64,000 bases of DNA from Bacillus sp. BP-3 (lineage in GTDB: Bacteria > Bacillota > Bacilli > Bacillales > Bacillaceae_G). Both the position numbers and the translations under genes were made by a program. The first letter of the stretch is position 1. Each line of letters begins with the position of its first letter. Under the pieces are notes generated by a model. That model made no database searches. It saw only the letters and a program-made list of their open reading frames with translations, and had not been told where the DNA came from. Location: contig NZ_JAQOTJ010000004.1 in assembly GCF_028401955.1 (NCBI RefSeq), forward strand, positions 62,001 through 126,000, written 5' to 3'. Shown here in pieces: positions 54,459 to 64,000 of the stretch.

Positions 54459-55133
54459 TTATTTCATTACTACTCCGATCGCAAATCCATCATATCCTTT
54501 ACTTCCGACAGTCTGTATTGCCGTTGAAGATAGTTGTGGTTCAGATGCAAGAGTATTAAAAAAACGACGAATTCCCTGAACATTAGTATCAGTGCTACCA
54601 GCGTTCACTATCTCTCCCTTACGAACCACATTGTCCGCTACAATTACTGTACCTTTTCGCGATAATTTGAGTGCCCACTTTAAATATTTTGAGTTGTTTT
54701 GTTTATCTGCATCTATAAAAATGAAGTCAAACGGGCCGACTCCTTCATCATTTAACTTCGCCAATGATTCGAGAGCAGGTCCAATTCGTACTTCCACTAA
54801 ATCGGATAACCCCGCACTTGCTACATTTGATTTGGCAATTTCAGCATGGTGTCCCTCCAATTCAAGAGTAATTAAACGCCCGTCTGCTGGTAAAGCCCGA
54901 GCAAGCCAAATTGTACTATATCCCCCTAATGTCCCAATCTCTAAAATTCTTTTCGCTCCTTTTATTAGAGCTAGTAAGTGAAGGAATTTTGCCTGATTCG
55001 GAGCAACATCTATTGCAGGTAATCCTGCTTTAGAATTTTCCTCCAATACATTCTCAAGGATTTCATCTGAAGGTAATAACTGCTTTGTAATATATGCATC
55101 AACTTCAATCCATTTCTGCAAATCTCCCACCAT
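54459..55133 (-). CDS. SAM-dependent O-methyltransferase (family 3)
   Basis: 224 aa. SAM-binding RILEIGTLGGYSTIWLARAL, acidic LITLELEGHHAEIAKSN, and FDFIFIDADKQNN metal-binding as in catechol/caffeoyl-CoA methyltransferases; VIVADNVVRKG follows. AAAAGGAGTGG ribosome site. Small-molecule hydroxyl methylation is the expected activity; substrate unknown. Confidence 0.9.
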   Translation of the reverse strand: MVGDLQKWIEVDAYITKQLLPSDEILENVLEENSKAGLPAIDVAPNQAKFLHLLALIKGAKRILEIGTLGGYSTIWLARALPADGRLITLELEGHHAEIAKSNVASAGLSDLVEVRIGPALESLAKLNDEGVGPFDFIFIDADKQNNSKYLKWALKLSRKGTVIVADNVVRKGEIVNAGSTDTNVQGIRRFFNTLASEPQLSSTAIQTVGSKGYDGFAIGVVMK

Positions 55134-55798
55134 AAACCACTCCTTTTTTATATGTATTTCCGCTTCTATGATTTCAATTCTATTATCTTGCTTTTGCTCA
55201 AAGCTGCTATCTCATGTTCTTTATCCAGTTTACTTCATTCAAAATTGAAAAAAAGGTTATAATTCAACTACGGATTTCCCCTTTTCTAATATAATAGTCA
55301 ATAGTTATTAAATAAGTGGAAGATCGTAAGAATATAAGAAAAAATTCCTTTACGGATAGATAAGCAAGCAGCTAAAAAATAGGTAATGTCACTAGAGGAC
55401 TAACCAAATAGCCTATCCCCGGCATAATCCCCCTGCCAAAAACATCCCTTTTTCCACTTCCTATACAGTTCATCGTCTTATATTTTATGCAGTATGACCT
55501 ATTAGTCATTCCTTTCGATCAATTGAAATGAAGACTCTCCTCTATGAATAATTAAAAATAGAGGTTTTTTCCAATGGAGATTGCATCGTACTGATACAAT
55601 TAAAAGAATTATTTAACAAGTAGATATTTTAGTTTCATCAGGATATAAAGTCGAAGCGTTTGCGAGGTATTGTTGAACAACCCTTATTTCAAGCTACAAT
55701 TAGTCCTATTTTGAAATTTTCTCCTTCTTTAACTTTATCGCCATAAATATAGTACATGTATGACAAATACTACAGCCAACAAATTTTATAGTTATCAA
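55134..55798. other. Intergenic with a scrap of sugar-dehydrogenase-like coding sequence
   Basis: No intact gene. On the plus strand near 55635-55670 a short open stretch reads ILVSSGYKVEAFARYC, similar to the N-terminus of glucose/sorbosone dehydrogenase family proteins, then stops. The remaining sequence is AT-rich and featureless. Confidence 0.35.
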
Positions 55799-57229
55799 TC
55801 ACGGAACAATTTCACAAACAGTACCTTGGTTAAAGTTAGTCACTTTCATAGAGCCATAAACCCCTAAATATAGTCTGGTTTGATCCAGATTTGTTCCCAA
55901 ACTAACATAATAAGCTGATTGAGACCCAAAATTATAATCGGTTTCAATAACACTAAAATCATTTAGTTTACAGTCTGTCCTTACTCTGGTATAAGCTAAC
56001 CCCCCTCTAATCGGAGGTCGAGCTTCTTCTTTCTGGGCAAAATCGGTGAACACAACGCTTCCCGTTAAATTTGGGATTCCATTCCCCATATATGGCTGGA
56101 CTCCTGTAAGTGCAGTTCCCCCAAATTTATCGGGTCGGGGATCTTTATGAAAATAACTAGTTAAAGGCTGAAGACGCCCTACTAAAGTTTTTACTGCTTC
56201 ATTGTAATAAGCAATTGTTTTTTCATCCAAAGTCCGATTCGCAGAACAGCCCCTTATAAACGAAGTAGGAAAAGCACCTTCCCACCCCCGCCAGCCAAAG
56301 TTAATAAATCCTTCTTGGTCAAGTTCAGATCTCATTAAAGAAGCTTGAATAAGCTGAGTAACAGGTATTGGTTTATAATGAACGAATGAAAAAATCGACT
56401 CTACCAGGTCCTGTCCGACAATCCCCACATATTTGATATACTGATTATAAAACTTTTGAAATGATACGCCGGTTATATTACGAACCCCTTTGGCAATTAC
56501 CGTAAGCGTTTCCTGAATAGATGAGGGAAGTTCATTAAAACGTGTGACTACAGGTGGATTATAGATAAATGTATTCTTATCTACATCAATTTCAATTATT
56601 TTACCTGCTATTTCCATATCATCCTGGCTTAAATTAAATGGATCATAGCCTGCTCCACCATCTCCAGTTGTTAACATAAGTTTTCCGGTTTCAGGTGAAA
56701 AGTTTAAGCTATTCACACCATTATGATTAAAAAACGGTCTTCTTATGTTAAGTATTGTCCGTCGTTTTTGTGGCTGACCGTTCGATTGTAAAATCCATTC
56801 TTCAACCGTATCAATATGATCATATTGAGTTTCTCTATTTACCCATTTTAGGTTTAAAGTACTGGAATCACACGGGTTAGGCTTAAAATGTTCAGAAAGG
56901 GCCCCTGGACCTTGTGTTCCAACTACTGAATAATGAAGATAAAACAAACCGTTAAAATAAAATTTTGGATGAAACGCTAGCCCTAGTAATCCCCGTTCAT
57001 CATATCCACTACCTGAAACACCTTGTTCAGAACTACCTAATTTTATAATCCGCGAGCGAATATCTAAAAAATTCCTAATAGCTCCGTTTCCTATGTAAAA
57101 GATCTCTCCTACCTGGGTTGCAATAAATAATCTTTCAATCGAGTCACCTGGAAGTATAGTTGTTTTCAAAACAGTGGGTAAATTTATCTTACTTACAATG
57201 GGTCGTAAACTAACCTTTACTTTTATCAA
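55799..57229 (-). CDS. Glucose/sorbosone dehydrogenase-fold protein (PQQ-type beta-propeller)
   Basis: 476 aa, TTG start after AAGGGATG. Family motifs: ERLFIATQVGEIFYI, RGLLGLAFHPKFYFNGLFYL, and LMLTTGDGGAGYDPFNLSQD, with a propeller C-terminus (GSVVFTDFAQKE). Related proteins oxidise sugars with PQQ, but no signal peptide is visible and PQQ synthesis genes are not in the window. Length and inserts suggest the HHIP-like branch. Function unproven. Confidence 0.8.
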   Translation of the reverse strand: MIKVKVSLRPIVSKINLPTVLKTTILPGDSIERLFIATQVGEIFYIGNGAIRNFLDIRSRIIKLGSSEQGVSGSGYDERGLLGLAFHPKFYFNGLFYLHYSVVGTQGPGALSEHFKPNPCDSSTLNLKWVNRETQYDHIDTVEEWILQSNGQPQKRRTILNIRRPFFNHNGVNSLNFSPETGKLMLTTGDGGAGYDPFNLSQDDMEIAGKIIEIDVDKNTFIYNPPVVTRFNELPSSIQETLTVIAKGVRNITGVSFQKFYNQYIKYVGIVGQDLVESIFSFVHYKPIPVTQLIQASLMRSELDQEGFINFGWRGWEGAFPTSFIRGCSANRTLDEKTIAYYNEAVKTLVGRLQPLTSYFHKDPRPDKFGGTALTGVQPYMGNGIPNLTGSVVFTDFAQKEEARPPIRGGLAYTRVRTDCKLNDFSVIETDYNFGSQSAYYVSLGTNLDQTRLYLGVYGSMKVTNFNQGTVCEIVP

Positions 57230-57473
57230 CTAACTTTACATCCCTTTTTATTGTTTTCCATTATAAGAATATGATTAGAACCGTACTATTAGTATCAAAA
57301 TAGGACCAGGGACTCGGGGGGATTTCCTTTTAATGTTGGTCCGTTTTTGGTAAGTTCTATGTGTTTATTGAAATATTTAAAGTAACAAAGACTTGTCCAC
57401 TATAATCAAGTGCTTTAATTGAACAAGCGTCACATAAATTATCAAACTTTTTTATAAAATGAAAAATCCATTC
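57230..57473. other. Intergenic, nothing identified
   Basis: Apart from a ribosome site for the preceding gene and AT-rich sequence, no feature seen. Confidence 0.45.
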
Positions 57474-57523
57474 AAAAAAAGATCCATTTTGATTAAAAGA
57501 TTTTTCAAAATGGATCTTTTTTT
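57474..57523 (-). terminator. Terminator of the keto-acid decarboxylase gene
   Basis: AAAAAAAGATCCATTTTG and CAAAATGGATCTTTTTTT arms (18 bp perfect) with a 14-nt loop; works on both strands. Confidence 0.85.
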
Positions 57524-57559
57524 ACGCCGTAGAATAGGAATTATTCTTGTTATTTGGGA

Positions 57560-59278
57560 CTATTTCTGGCTGCGCTGCATTTCTTGCTTCTCCATATAAC
57601 CTCGCATCCGTCGCATATACTTAGGTGCATCCATCGGATTGCCGGCAATCATTTCAATGATACAGAGTCTTTCGGCACTTTCCTTTCCAGCTTGGATTAT
57701 AGCTTGATCAAGTTCTCCATAGGTTCGGACCGTAACGGTAAACGCGTTTCCTCCAAAAACTTCGGCCAGCCTGGTGTATGACCATTGAGGGATTTGGTTG
57801 TACTTTTGCCCCTCTGTTTTGACATTCAAATATTTCTCAATCGTATAACCATCGTTGTTCAAAATGAAGATGATAGGCTTACAGCCGTAATAGAGCATAG
57901 AACTGATTTCCTGTGCTGTTAACTGCAAGGCACCGTCACCTGTAAAAAGTAACACTCGACGTTCCGGCGCGGCCATAATAGCACCGAACGCCGAGGGGGT
58001 TGCATAACCGATGGACTGCCATCCTCCCTGCCCAATATACGTTACATTGCCCGGCAGTCTCACTTCCGCCATTCCATTATAAAACGTCCCGGTCTCGACG
58101 ATTACAATATCCCCATCTTTCAGCATGCGCTGAAAACGGGGATAATAGTTGGAAGCCATTAGAGTAGCGTCGGCGTTAGTTGTGAATTGATCATGAGGGA
58201 ATGACAATTTTCCTGCTAAACCTTTGCCCGTATAACCTATTTTCTGCACGGCAAGTAGCATGTCGGCTGCAAGAACATTCGGATATTCCGCCTCGGCGAT
58301 TTTAACCATATCTGGTTGAATATTGACAGTCACCAGCGGGTTCAGCTTTGCGGTAAAATTCGCGGTGTTGGTGTCTGCCCATACCATACCGATCGCAATG
58401 ATACAATCTGCATTTTCCACCGTACTTTGGACTTCAGAATCTCCGAAAGAGCCCAGGTACATTCCGATATAATTTGGATGGCTCTCGTCGAATCCCCCCT
58501 TCCCGTACATCATCGTTACAACAGGCACGTTCATGGCATCGGCCAGTTGCCGAACTGCTGTCTGAAGGTCGAAACGTATGGTTTTCACATCCACCAATAT
58601 AACTGGACGCTTTGCACGCTCCAGCAGCCGACGGACATGATTCACTGCAGCCTGAAGGGTTTTCAGGTTGGACGTTGGACGTGGTGTTATCGGCTCTTCC
58701 CGGATCTTAATCGGCTTGTTCACTAAATCATCGGCCACCACCAGGTATACCGGTTTTTTCTTTTCCTTAGCAATGCGAATCGCAGCCGGAATTTCAATCT
58801 TGGCGTTTTCCGGCGTAAGCACCGCGGTATAATCTGTAATCTGCTCATACACCTTGCGGAAGACATCAAAATTCCCATTCATTAGGGTGTGGTGCATCAG
58901 CTTATGCTCTTTTTGATCCTTCTCAGGAGGCGCGCCCACAATGTGTATTATTGGCACATGCTCGCTGTTAGCTCCCGCTATCGCATTGCAGGCGCTGAGC
59001 TCCCCAACCCCAAAGGTCGTAATAAGAGCAGATATCCCTTTGAGTCTTGCATAGCCATCTGCGGCATAACCCGAGTTTAGTTCGTTCCGTCCTTCTATAA
59101 AACGGATACCGTTATAACACTCCAAAGTATCAAGAAGAGTAAAATTATAGTCTCCTGCGACGCCAAAAATTTCGGTAATGCCCTCCAGTTTCAGGCAATC
59201 GAACAAATACTGGCCAACCGTTTTTTGAGCAGTTCCGCTTTGCAAATCAAAGCTGTCCGCATTTATCATGTTGTCCAT
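57560..59278 (-). CDS. TPP-dependent alpha-keto acid (pyruvate/indolepyruvate) decarboxylase
   Basis: 572 aa, full length for the PDC/IPDC/KDC family. Cofactor Glu in EGRNELNSGYAADGYAR, catalytic His pair in HKLMHHTLMNG, TPP/Mg motif GDGALQLTAQEISSM ... LNNDGYTIEK. Decarboxylates 2-oxo acids to aldehydes, e.g. for ethanol or fusel alcohol production. Codon use is visibly GC-richer than its neighbours, suggesting recent acquisition. AAGGAGTG ribosome site. Substrate cannot be fixed from sequence. Confidence 0.9.
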   Translation of the reverse strand: MDNMINADSFDLQSGTAQKTVGQYLFDCLKLEGITEIFGVAGDYNFTLLDTLECYNGIRFIEGRNELNSGYAADGYARLKGISALITTFGVGELSACNAIAGANSEHVPIIHIVGAPPEKDQKEHKLMHHTLMNGNFDVFRKVYEQITDYTAVLTPENAKIEIPAAIRIAKEKKKPVYLVVADDLVNKPIKIREEPITPRPTSNLKTLQAAVNHVRRLLERAKRPVILVDVKTIRFDLQTAVRQLADAMNVPVVTMMYGKGGFDESHPNYIGMYLGSFGDSEVQSTVENADCIIAIGMVWADTNTANFTAKLNPLVTVNIQPDMVKIAEAEYPNVLAADMLLAVQKIGYTGKGLAGKLSFPHDQFTTNADATLMASNYYPRFQRMLKDGDIVIVETGTFYNGMAEVRLPGNVTYIGQGGWQSIGYATPSAFGAIMAAPERRVLLFTGDGALQLTAQEISSMLYYGCKPIIFILNNDGYTIEKYLNVKTEGQKYNQIPQWSYTRLAEVFGGNAFTVTVRTYGELDQAIIQAGKESAERLCIIEMIAGNPMDAPKYMRRMRGYMEKQEMQRSQK

Positions 59279-59598
59279 CGTTTGCTCACTCCTTATCCAT
59301 TTCTTAGGCTTGTTCTGTTTTATAGTACCCTTTTTGATAATTCCCTTTAATTAAACCGGTTATCCATTGTGCTGAGCTAAAGTAAGGCGTTAAACGTACT
59401 TTTTTAGAGAAGTATTTATAACTAATACAAATGTGTTATGCAAAAGTAACCGAAACCAAAACTTAATTAAAAAAGAAGCGATTGGTTCCTATCGCTTCTT
59501 TTTCTTAACTCAATATTTTATCAAAATAATAACAAAAAACTTTTTATTTCCTTTTGATTTTTCTCTAGTCTAACTAAATTCCCCTCAACACAAAACAA
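59279..59598. other. Intergenic with one terminator
   Basis: No gene. Contains AAAAGAAGCGAT-N8-ATCGCTTCTTTT (59471-59502), a perfect 12-bp terminator stem placed after mutL. Confidence 0.6.
59471..59503 (-). terminator. mutL terminator
   Basis: Perfect 12-bp stem, loop TGGTTCCT, T-rich tail on both strands; about 95 bp after the mutL stop. Confidence 0.7.
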
Positions 59599-61512
59599 TC
59601 ACATCACCCGCTTAAACATCTTCTCCAATTCATAAGTCGAATGATGCACAAGTATAGGTCTGCCGTGCGGACAAGTATATGGGTTTGTTGTGGTTCGCAG
59701 TTCTTCAAGTAAAGCAAAAATTTGATCGTTGGTTAAATATTGATTTGCTTTAATCGATGCTTTACAGCTCATCATAATAGCTGCTTCTTCGCGCAGTTTT
59801 TTAATATCGACTTTTTTCAATTTCAACACTTGCTGCATCATTTCATCGATAATTTCCATCTCTTGTCCTTTCGGGAACCATGTTGGATGTGAGCGAACAA
59901 TGAATGATTGATGTCCGAATTGCTCTAGAAAGATTCCTACTTTTTTCAGTTCCTCTAGTTGTTCTTCGATGCGTAGAAATTCATTAAGCGATAAATCAAT
60001 TCGGTACGGAACGAGTAATTCTTGTACCTCTGGTGCCACTTGTCCTACTTTATCACGAAAATATTCATAATTAATGCGCTCCTGAGCGGCATGCTGGTCA
60101 ATCATATATAATCCTTTATCATTTTGAGCGAAAATATATGTTCCGTGCATTTGACCAATTGGATACAACGGCGGTAAATCGTTTCCGTTCATTTCGATTT
60201 CTTGCACTTCTTCAAGTTCATCTAATTCAAAACCTTCTTCATGGCCTTCCCAATCATTTTCTTGTGAAAACGGTTCTTCTACAATTGGCTTAGATGGTTG
60301 CCAATTGTTTTCTTCTTTTACAAGAGATTGTGGCGGCTGCCATTCCTGTTTTGGTGGATTCCAAAGCGGTGGCTGTGGCTTCTGCTTTTCCTCTTGTTCA
60401 TCCATTCCACTTGGCAGAACAATAGTTGGCAGCTCTTTCGGTTTTGCGTGCTCAAACTGAAACTGTTCTTGAACACTTTCATCTTTTTCTTTTTTCTTTG
60501 TCGCAGAGCCGGCATCAGGAATAAGTTGAATCTTTTTAAATGCATCTTGTAATGCTTTTTCAATAAGCTGCAATAACTCCTGTTCTTTACTAAAGCGAAC
60601 CTCTAGTTTTGCAGGATGAACGTTCACATCAACTAGCATTGGATCCATTTCAACAGATAAGAAACCAATTGGATAACGTCCAACAGGTAACAACGTATGA
60701 TAGCCTTGTTGCACTGCTTTCATTAAGACATAATTTCGAACGTAACGACCATTTACAATTGTTGACATATAGTTACGGGATGCACGCGTTACTTCTGGCA
60801 ACGTCACATAACCACGAATTGTAAAGTCTAACGATTCTGCCTCAATTGGAATTAATTTTTTTGCAACTTGAATACCGTAAATTGCCGCAAGAACTTGTCT
60901 TACATCACCATTTCCTGATGTATGAAGTAGTTTCTTCTCATTATGAAGCAAACGCAAAGAGACTTCTGGATGCGACAGTGCAATGCGATATACAATGTCA
61001 GTAACATTTCCAAGCTCTGTATGAATCGTCTTCATATATTTTAAGCGCGCTGGTGTATTAAAAAACAGGTTTTGAACCGTAATATCTGTCCCTTTACGGC
61101 TCGCTGTTTTTTCTTGTTTTAAAATTTCCCCGCCTTTTATGACAAGGTGTGTTCCCGGTGCATCCCCTGTACTTGTAATTAACTCTAATTCACTGACAGA
61201 TGCGATACTCGGTAATGCTTCGCCTCGAAAGCCGAGCGTTCGAATACGAAACAAATCATTTTCATCTTTTATTTTACTTGTTGCATGTCTCTCAAAAGCG
61301 ACGATACAGTCTTCTTCAGCAATGCCATCTCCATTATCGATAATGCGAATTTTCGATAATCCAGCTTCTTCTAAGTGGATTTCAATAGATGTACTATTCG
61401 CATCGATGGAATTTTCGACAAGTTCTTTTACAACCGAAGCAGGACGTTCTACTACTTCCCCTGCCGCAATTAAGTTAGAAAGCTGATCATCGAGTTTGCG
61501 AATTTTCCCCAT
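59599..61512 (-). CDS. mutL: DNA mismatch repair protein MutL
   Basis: 637 aa. GHKL ATPase: [44 protein letters not shown]. Central Pro/Gln-rich linker (about 340-440). C-terminal endonuclease: [28 protein letters not shown] and [12 protein letters not shown], so this is a nicking-type MutL. Nine bp after mutS; standard mutSL operon. Confidence 0.97.
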   Translation of the reverse strand: MGKIRKLDDQLSNLIAAGEVVERPASVVKELVENSIDANSTSIEIHLEEAGLSKIRIIDNGDGIAEEDCIVAFERHATSKIKDENDLFRIRTLGFRGEALPSIASVSELELITSTGDAPGTHLVIKGGEILKQEKTASRKGTDITVQNLFFNTPARLKYMKTIHTELGNVTDIVYRIALSHPEVSLRLLHNEKKLLHTSGNGDVRQVLAAIYGIQVAKKLIPIEAESLDFTIRGYVTLPEVTRASRNYMSTIVNGRYVRNYVLMKAVQQGYHTLLPVGRYPIGFLSVEMDPMLVDVNVHPAKLEVRFSKEQELLQLIEKALQDAFKKIQLIPDAGSATKKKEKDESVQEQFQFEHAKPKELPTIVLPSGMDEQEEKQKPQPPLWNPPKQEWQPPQSLVKEENNWQPSKPIVEEPFSQENDWEGHEEGFELDELEEVQEIEMNGNDLPPLYPIGQMHGTYIFAQNDKGLYMIDQHAAQERINYEYFRDKVGQVAPEVQELLVPYRIDLSLNEFLRIEEQLEELKKVGIFLEQFGHQSFIVRSHPTWFPKGQEMEIIDEMMQQVLKLKKVDIKKLREEAAIMMSCKASIKANQYLTNDQIFALLEELRTTTNPYTCPHGRPILVHHSTYELEKMFKRVM

Positions 61513-61520
61513 CTACTTAC

Positions 61521-64000
61521 TCATCCTTTCTTCAACTTTTTCTGTAAACGGTATAATTCATTTAACGCTTCTAACGGTGTCATATCAAGTAAGTCCATTT
61601 TTTTAATTAGCGTTACTACCGTTGTTTCTTTTGAGTTAAGTACAGACTTGTCTTCTGTTTTCACTGATTGTTCTGCTGCAAAGAAGGATAGCTGAGATTC
61701 TTCTTCCACTTCTTCTTGCGACAATACTTCTTCTTTTACAACTACTAGTTCTTGTACGATTTCTTCTAAAGCTTTAACTTCCGTTCGTTTCGAAATAATT
61801 ACTTCCTCTTGACCTTCAAGCTGCGCTAATACTTCTTTAGCACGAGCGATTAAGCTATCTGGAAGCTCTGCAAGCTGAGCAACATGAATACCATAGCTCT
61901 TATCTGCTGCCCCTTCTTGAATTTTATGCAAGAAGACAACTTTTCCGTTTTCTTCAATTGCGGAAACATGTACATTTTTTAACTTATCTAAACTTTCTTC
62001 TAGAACTGTTAATTCATGATAATGTGTTGAAAATAACGTTTTCGCACCAATTTGATCATGAATATGCTCGATAATTGCTTGCGCTAGCGCCATACCGTCA
62101 TACGTAGATGTACCTCGTCCAATTTCATCAAATAAAATTAAACTTCTTTCCGATGCATTCGCAATTGCATTTTTCGCTTCTAACATTTCAACCATAAACG
62201 TACTTTGACCTGATATTAAATCATCTGCTGCGCCAATTCTCGTAAAGATTTGGTCAAACACAGGGAGTACAGCCTCTGCCGCTGGTACAAAACAACCGAT
62301 TTGTGACATAACGGTAATCAGTGCTAATTGACGCATATACGTACTTTTACCGGACATGTTTGGACCAGTAATCAAAAAGACATCCATATTTTCAGGCATA
62401 ATACAATCATTTGGAACATACAATTTGCCGTTTAATACTTTTTCAACGACAGGATGACGACCATCTTTAATAAAAATTTCTCGTTTACTCGTTAATGTTG
62501 GTTTTACAAATTGTTCTTCTTCACTTACAGTTGCAAAGCTTTGAAGAACATCTAGTTCACTAATAATTTTTGCTAATTGCTGCAATTTCGGGATAAATAC
62601 TTTTACTTCTTCGCGAAGAGCTGTGAATAAGTCATATTCTAACTGAACGATTTTTTCTTCTGCTTCTAAAATTAATGTCTCTTTTTCTTTTAACTCATCT
62701 GTAATAAAGCGTTCTGCATTCGCAAGTGTTTGTTTCCGCTCATAACGTCCTTCTGGAAGTGCAGATAGATTTGCTTTTGTGACTTCAATATAGTAACCAA
62801 AAATACGATTATAACCAATCTTTAATGATTTAATTCCGGTTATATCACGCTCACGTTTTTCAAGCTCTGCAATCCACGTTTTCCCGTTTTTGCTTACATA
62901 ACGATACTGATCTAATTTCTCACTGTAACCATCTTTAATAATGTCACCATCTTTTATTGAAAGCGGCGGGTTTTCTTGAATACTTCTCTCTAATAACGTT
63001 GTTAAGCTTTCACACGGATCAGCGCCTTGAATTAGCTTTGTAGTATAAGCATTATCTAAAAGACTAACCGCTTCTAGAATGGCTGGTACTTGCAGTAAGG
63101 ACCGCTTTAATTGCAGTAAATCTCGCGCATTGACACTACCATATGAAACTTTACCTGCTAACCGCTCTAAGTCGTATACTTCTTTTAGTTTTTCTTTCAA
63201 ATCTTCACGGAAGAAATAATCGTTCACAAACGTTTCAACCATTTCTAAACGTTCTTCAATTTTTTCTTTTTGGATGAGTGGGCGTTCCATCCACTGCTTT
63301 AACATCCGTCCCCCCATCGCTGTTTTCGTTTTATCTAGCAACCACAATAACGAACCTGTTTTTTCTTTTGTTCGAATGGTTTCTGTTAGTTCTAAATTAC
63401 GTTTAGAATGAACATCAATCTTCATAAATTGATTTGTATAATAAATTTCAACAGGTTGCAGGTGGTCTAGGGAACGTTTTTGCGTTCGTAAGACATAGCT
63501 AAATAAACGTCCAACCGCTGCAAGTAGTTTTGTTTGCGTCACATTTTGAACGAGATGCGTAAGGCTCTCTGGGATTTTTGCTTCTTCCTCATATGAAACT
63601 GTCATTTTTAATGTCGCTAACAGCTTATCCAATTCTTCCTTAGAGAACGTAGAAGATACGACAATTTCTTTCGCACCCGTTGCATATACTTCTAGTAATA
63701 CATCTTCAAGTGTTCCCGTTAATAATGTTACTGTATTTTGACCTGTCGTTAAGTCATTACAAGCTAATGCAATGGAACCATCTTCAAACTGTGTTAGTGC
63801 TGCAAGGAAATTATTTTCCTTTTCATCTATCGTACGCCCTTCCATCATCGTCCCTGGTGTAATTAATTGAACAACTTCACGACGCACTACACCTTTTGCT
63901 GTTTTAGGATCTTCAACCTGTTCACAAATTGCTACTTTATATCCTTTTTCAATCAATTGTTCAATGTAGTTTTTTGCAGCGTGATACGGTACACCACACA
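61521..64000 (-). CDS. mutS: DNA mismatch repair protein MutS (5' end beyond window)
   Basis: About 826 codons visible; the frame stays open through 64000 ([20 protein letters not shown]), so the N-terminal mismatch-reading end lies outside. Visible: connector, core lever and clamp domains; ATPase Walker [19 protein letters not shown], then [20 protein letters not shown] and [10 protein letters not shown]-terminal [15 protein letters not shown]. Recognises mispairs and recruits MutL, its downstream neighbour. Confidence 0.97.
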   Translation of the reverse strand, partial: CGVPYHAAKNYIEQLIEKGYKVAICEQVEDPKTAKGVVRREVVQLITPGTMMEGRTIDEKENNFLAALTQFEDGSIALACNDLTTGQNTVTLLTGTLEDVLLEVYATGAKEIVVSSTFSKEELDKLLATLKMTVSYEEEAKIPESLTHLVQNVTQTKLLAAVGRLFSYVLRTQKRSLDHLQPVEIYYTNQFMKIDVHSKRNLELTETIRTKEKTGSLLWLLDKTKTAMGGRMLKQWMERPLIQKEKIEERLEMVETFVNDYFFREDLKEKLKEVYDLERLAGKVSYGSVNARDLLQLKRSLLQVPAILEAVSLLDNAYTTKLIQGADPCESLTTLLERSIQENPPLSIKDGDIIKDGYSEKLDQYRYVSKNGKTWIAELEKRERDITGIKSLKIGYNRIFGYYIEVTKANLSALPEGRYERKQTLANAERFITDELKEKETLILEAEEKIVQLEYDLFTALREEVKVFIPKLQQLAKIISELDVLQSFATVSEEEQFVKPTLTSKREIFIKDGRHPVVEKVLNGKLYVPNDCIMPENMDVFLITGPNMSGKSTYMRQLALITVMSQIGCFVPAAEAVLPVFDQIFTRIGAADDLISGQSTFMVEMLEAKNAIANASERSLILFDEIGRGTSTYDGMALAQAIIEHIHDQIGAKTLFSTHYHELTVLEESLDKLKNVHVSAIEENGKVVFLHKIQEGAADKSYGIHVAQLAELPDSLIARAKEVLAQLEGQEEVIISKRTEVKALEEIVQELVVVKEEVLSQEEVEEESQLSFFAAEQSVKTEDKSVLNSKETTVVTLIKKMDLLDMTPLEALNELYRLQKKLKKG

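Noticed and set aside
60318-60563. Extra ORFs inside mutL linker
   Set aside because: Shadows of the repetitive Pro/Gln/Lys-rich linker coding sequence.

Overview
The window is chromosomal DNA from a low-GC Firmicute, almost certainly a member of the Bacillus cereus group. The backbone order glnA-glnR-ynbB-hflX ... spoVK ... hfq-miaA ... mutL-mutS is the Bacillus order. A bacillibactin (feu) uptake cluster, spore genes and strong AGGAGG ribosome sites agree with this. The species assignment rests on gene recognition, not on a database search.

Layout. (1) 1-13332, minus strand: a capsule/exopolysaccharide operon. It reads epsA, epsB, an EAR-type antitermination RNA followed by an intrinsic terminator, epsC, then glycosyltransferases (GT2, GT4, GT32), an EpsG/Wzy-like polymerase, a hexapeptide acyltransferase and a partial pyruvyl transferase. 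It runs off the left edge. (2) 13333-23418: a graveyard of mobile DNA downstream of glnA. The last ~56 bp of glnA plus its terminator are duplicated (16141-16237 and 23323-23418). These copies bracket a decayed 7 kb prophage-like element with an integrase C-terminus beside the right copy, endolysin SH3 remnants, degenerating small lipoproteins, a damaged HicAB module, phage-type small genes and an IS3-family fragment. A diverged ~200 bp repeat (13889-14088, 15938-16139) suggests an older related element next to it. (3) 23363-37858: core genes glnA, glnR (with GlnR boxes), ynbB, hflX, a TRIC-like channel, small ORFs, spoVK, a recombinase-like protein with altered catalytic residues, a 12-residue-repeat protein, hfq, miaA, an iron-type alcohol dehydrogenase and a DUF420/CtaM protein. 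(4) 38531-43387: a Fur-boxed siderophore cluster feuA-feuB-feuC-ATPase-esterase. (5) 43617-51775: pepT, a YebC-type regulator, an alanine dehydrogenase-threonine dehydratase-permease operon and a divergent permease. The divergent intergenic region carries three TGTGA-N6-TCACA-like sites. (6) 51875-59278: accessory genes: a TetR/MFS pair with matching operators, an O-methyltransferase, a sugar-dehydrogenase-fold protein and a GC-richer keto-acid decarboxylase that looks acquired. (7) 59599-64000: mutL and the 5'-truncated mutS.

How it works together: the eps operon makes a surface polysaccharide whose distal genes probably depend on EAR antitermination through the terminator ahead of epsC. glnRA is a nitrogen-controlled autoregulated pair. 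The feu cluster imports ferric bacillibactin and hydrolyses it in the cytosol. The ald/tdcB/permease genes look like an amino-acid catabolic set under a CRP/FNR-like regulator. The 3' end of glnA has served as an integration target, perhaps repeatedly, and the eps operon lies directly beyond the debris.
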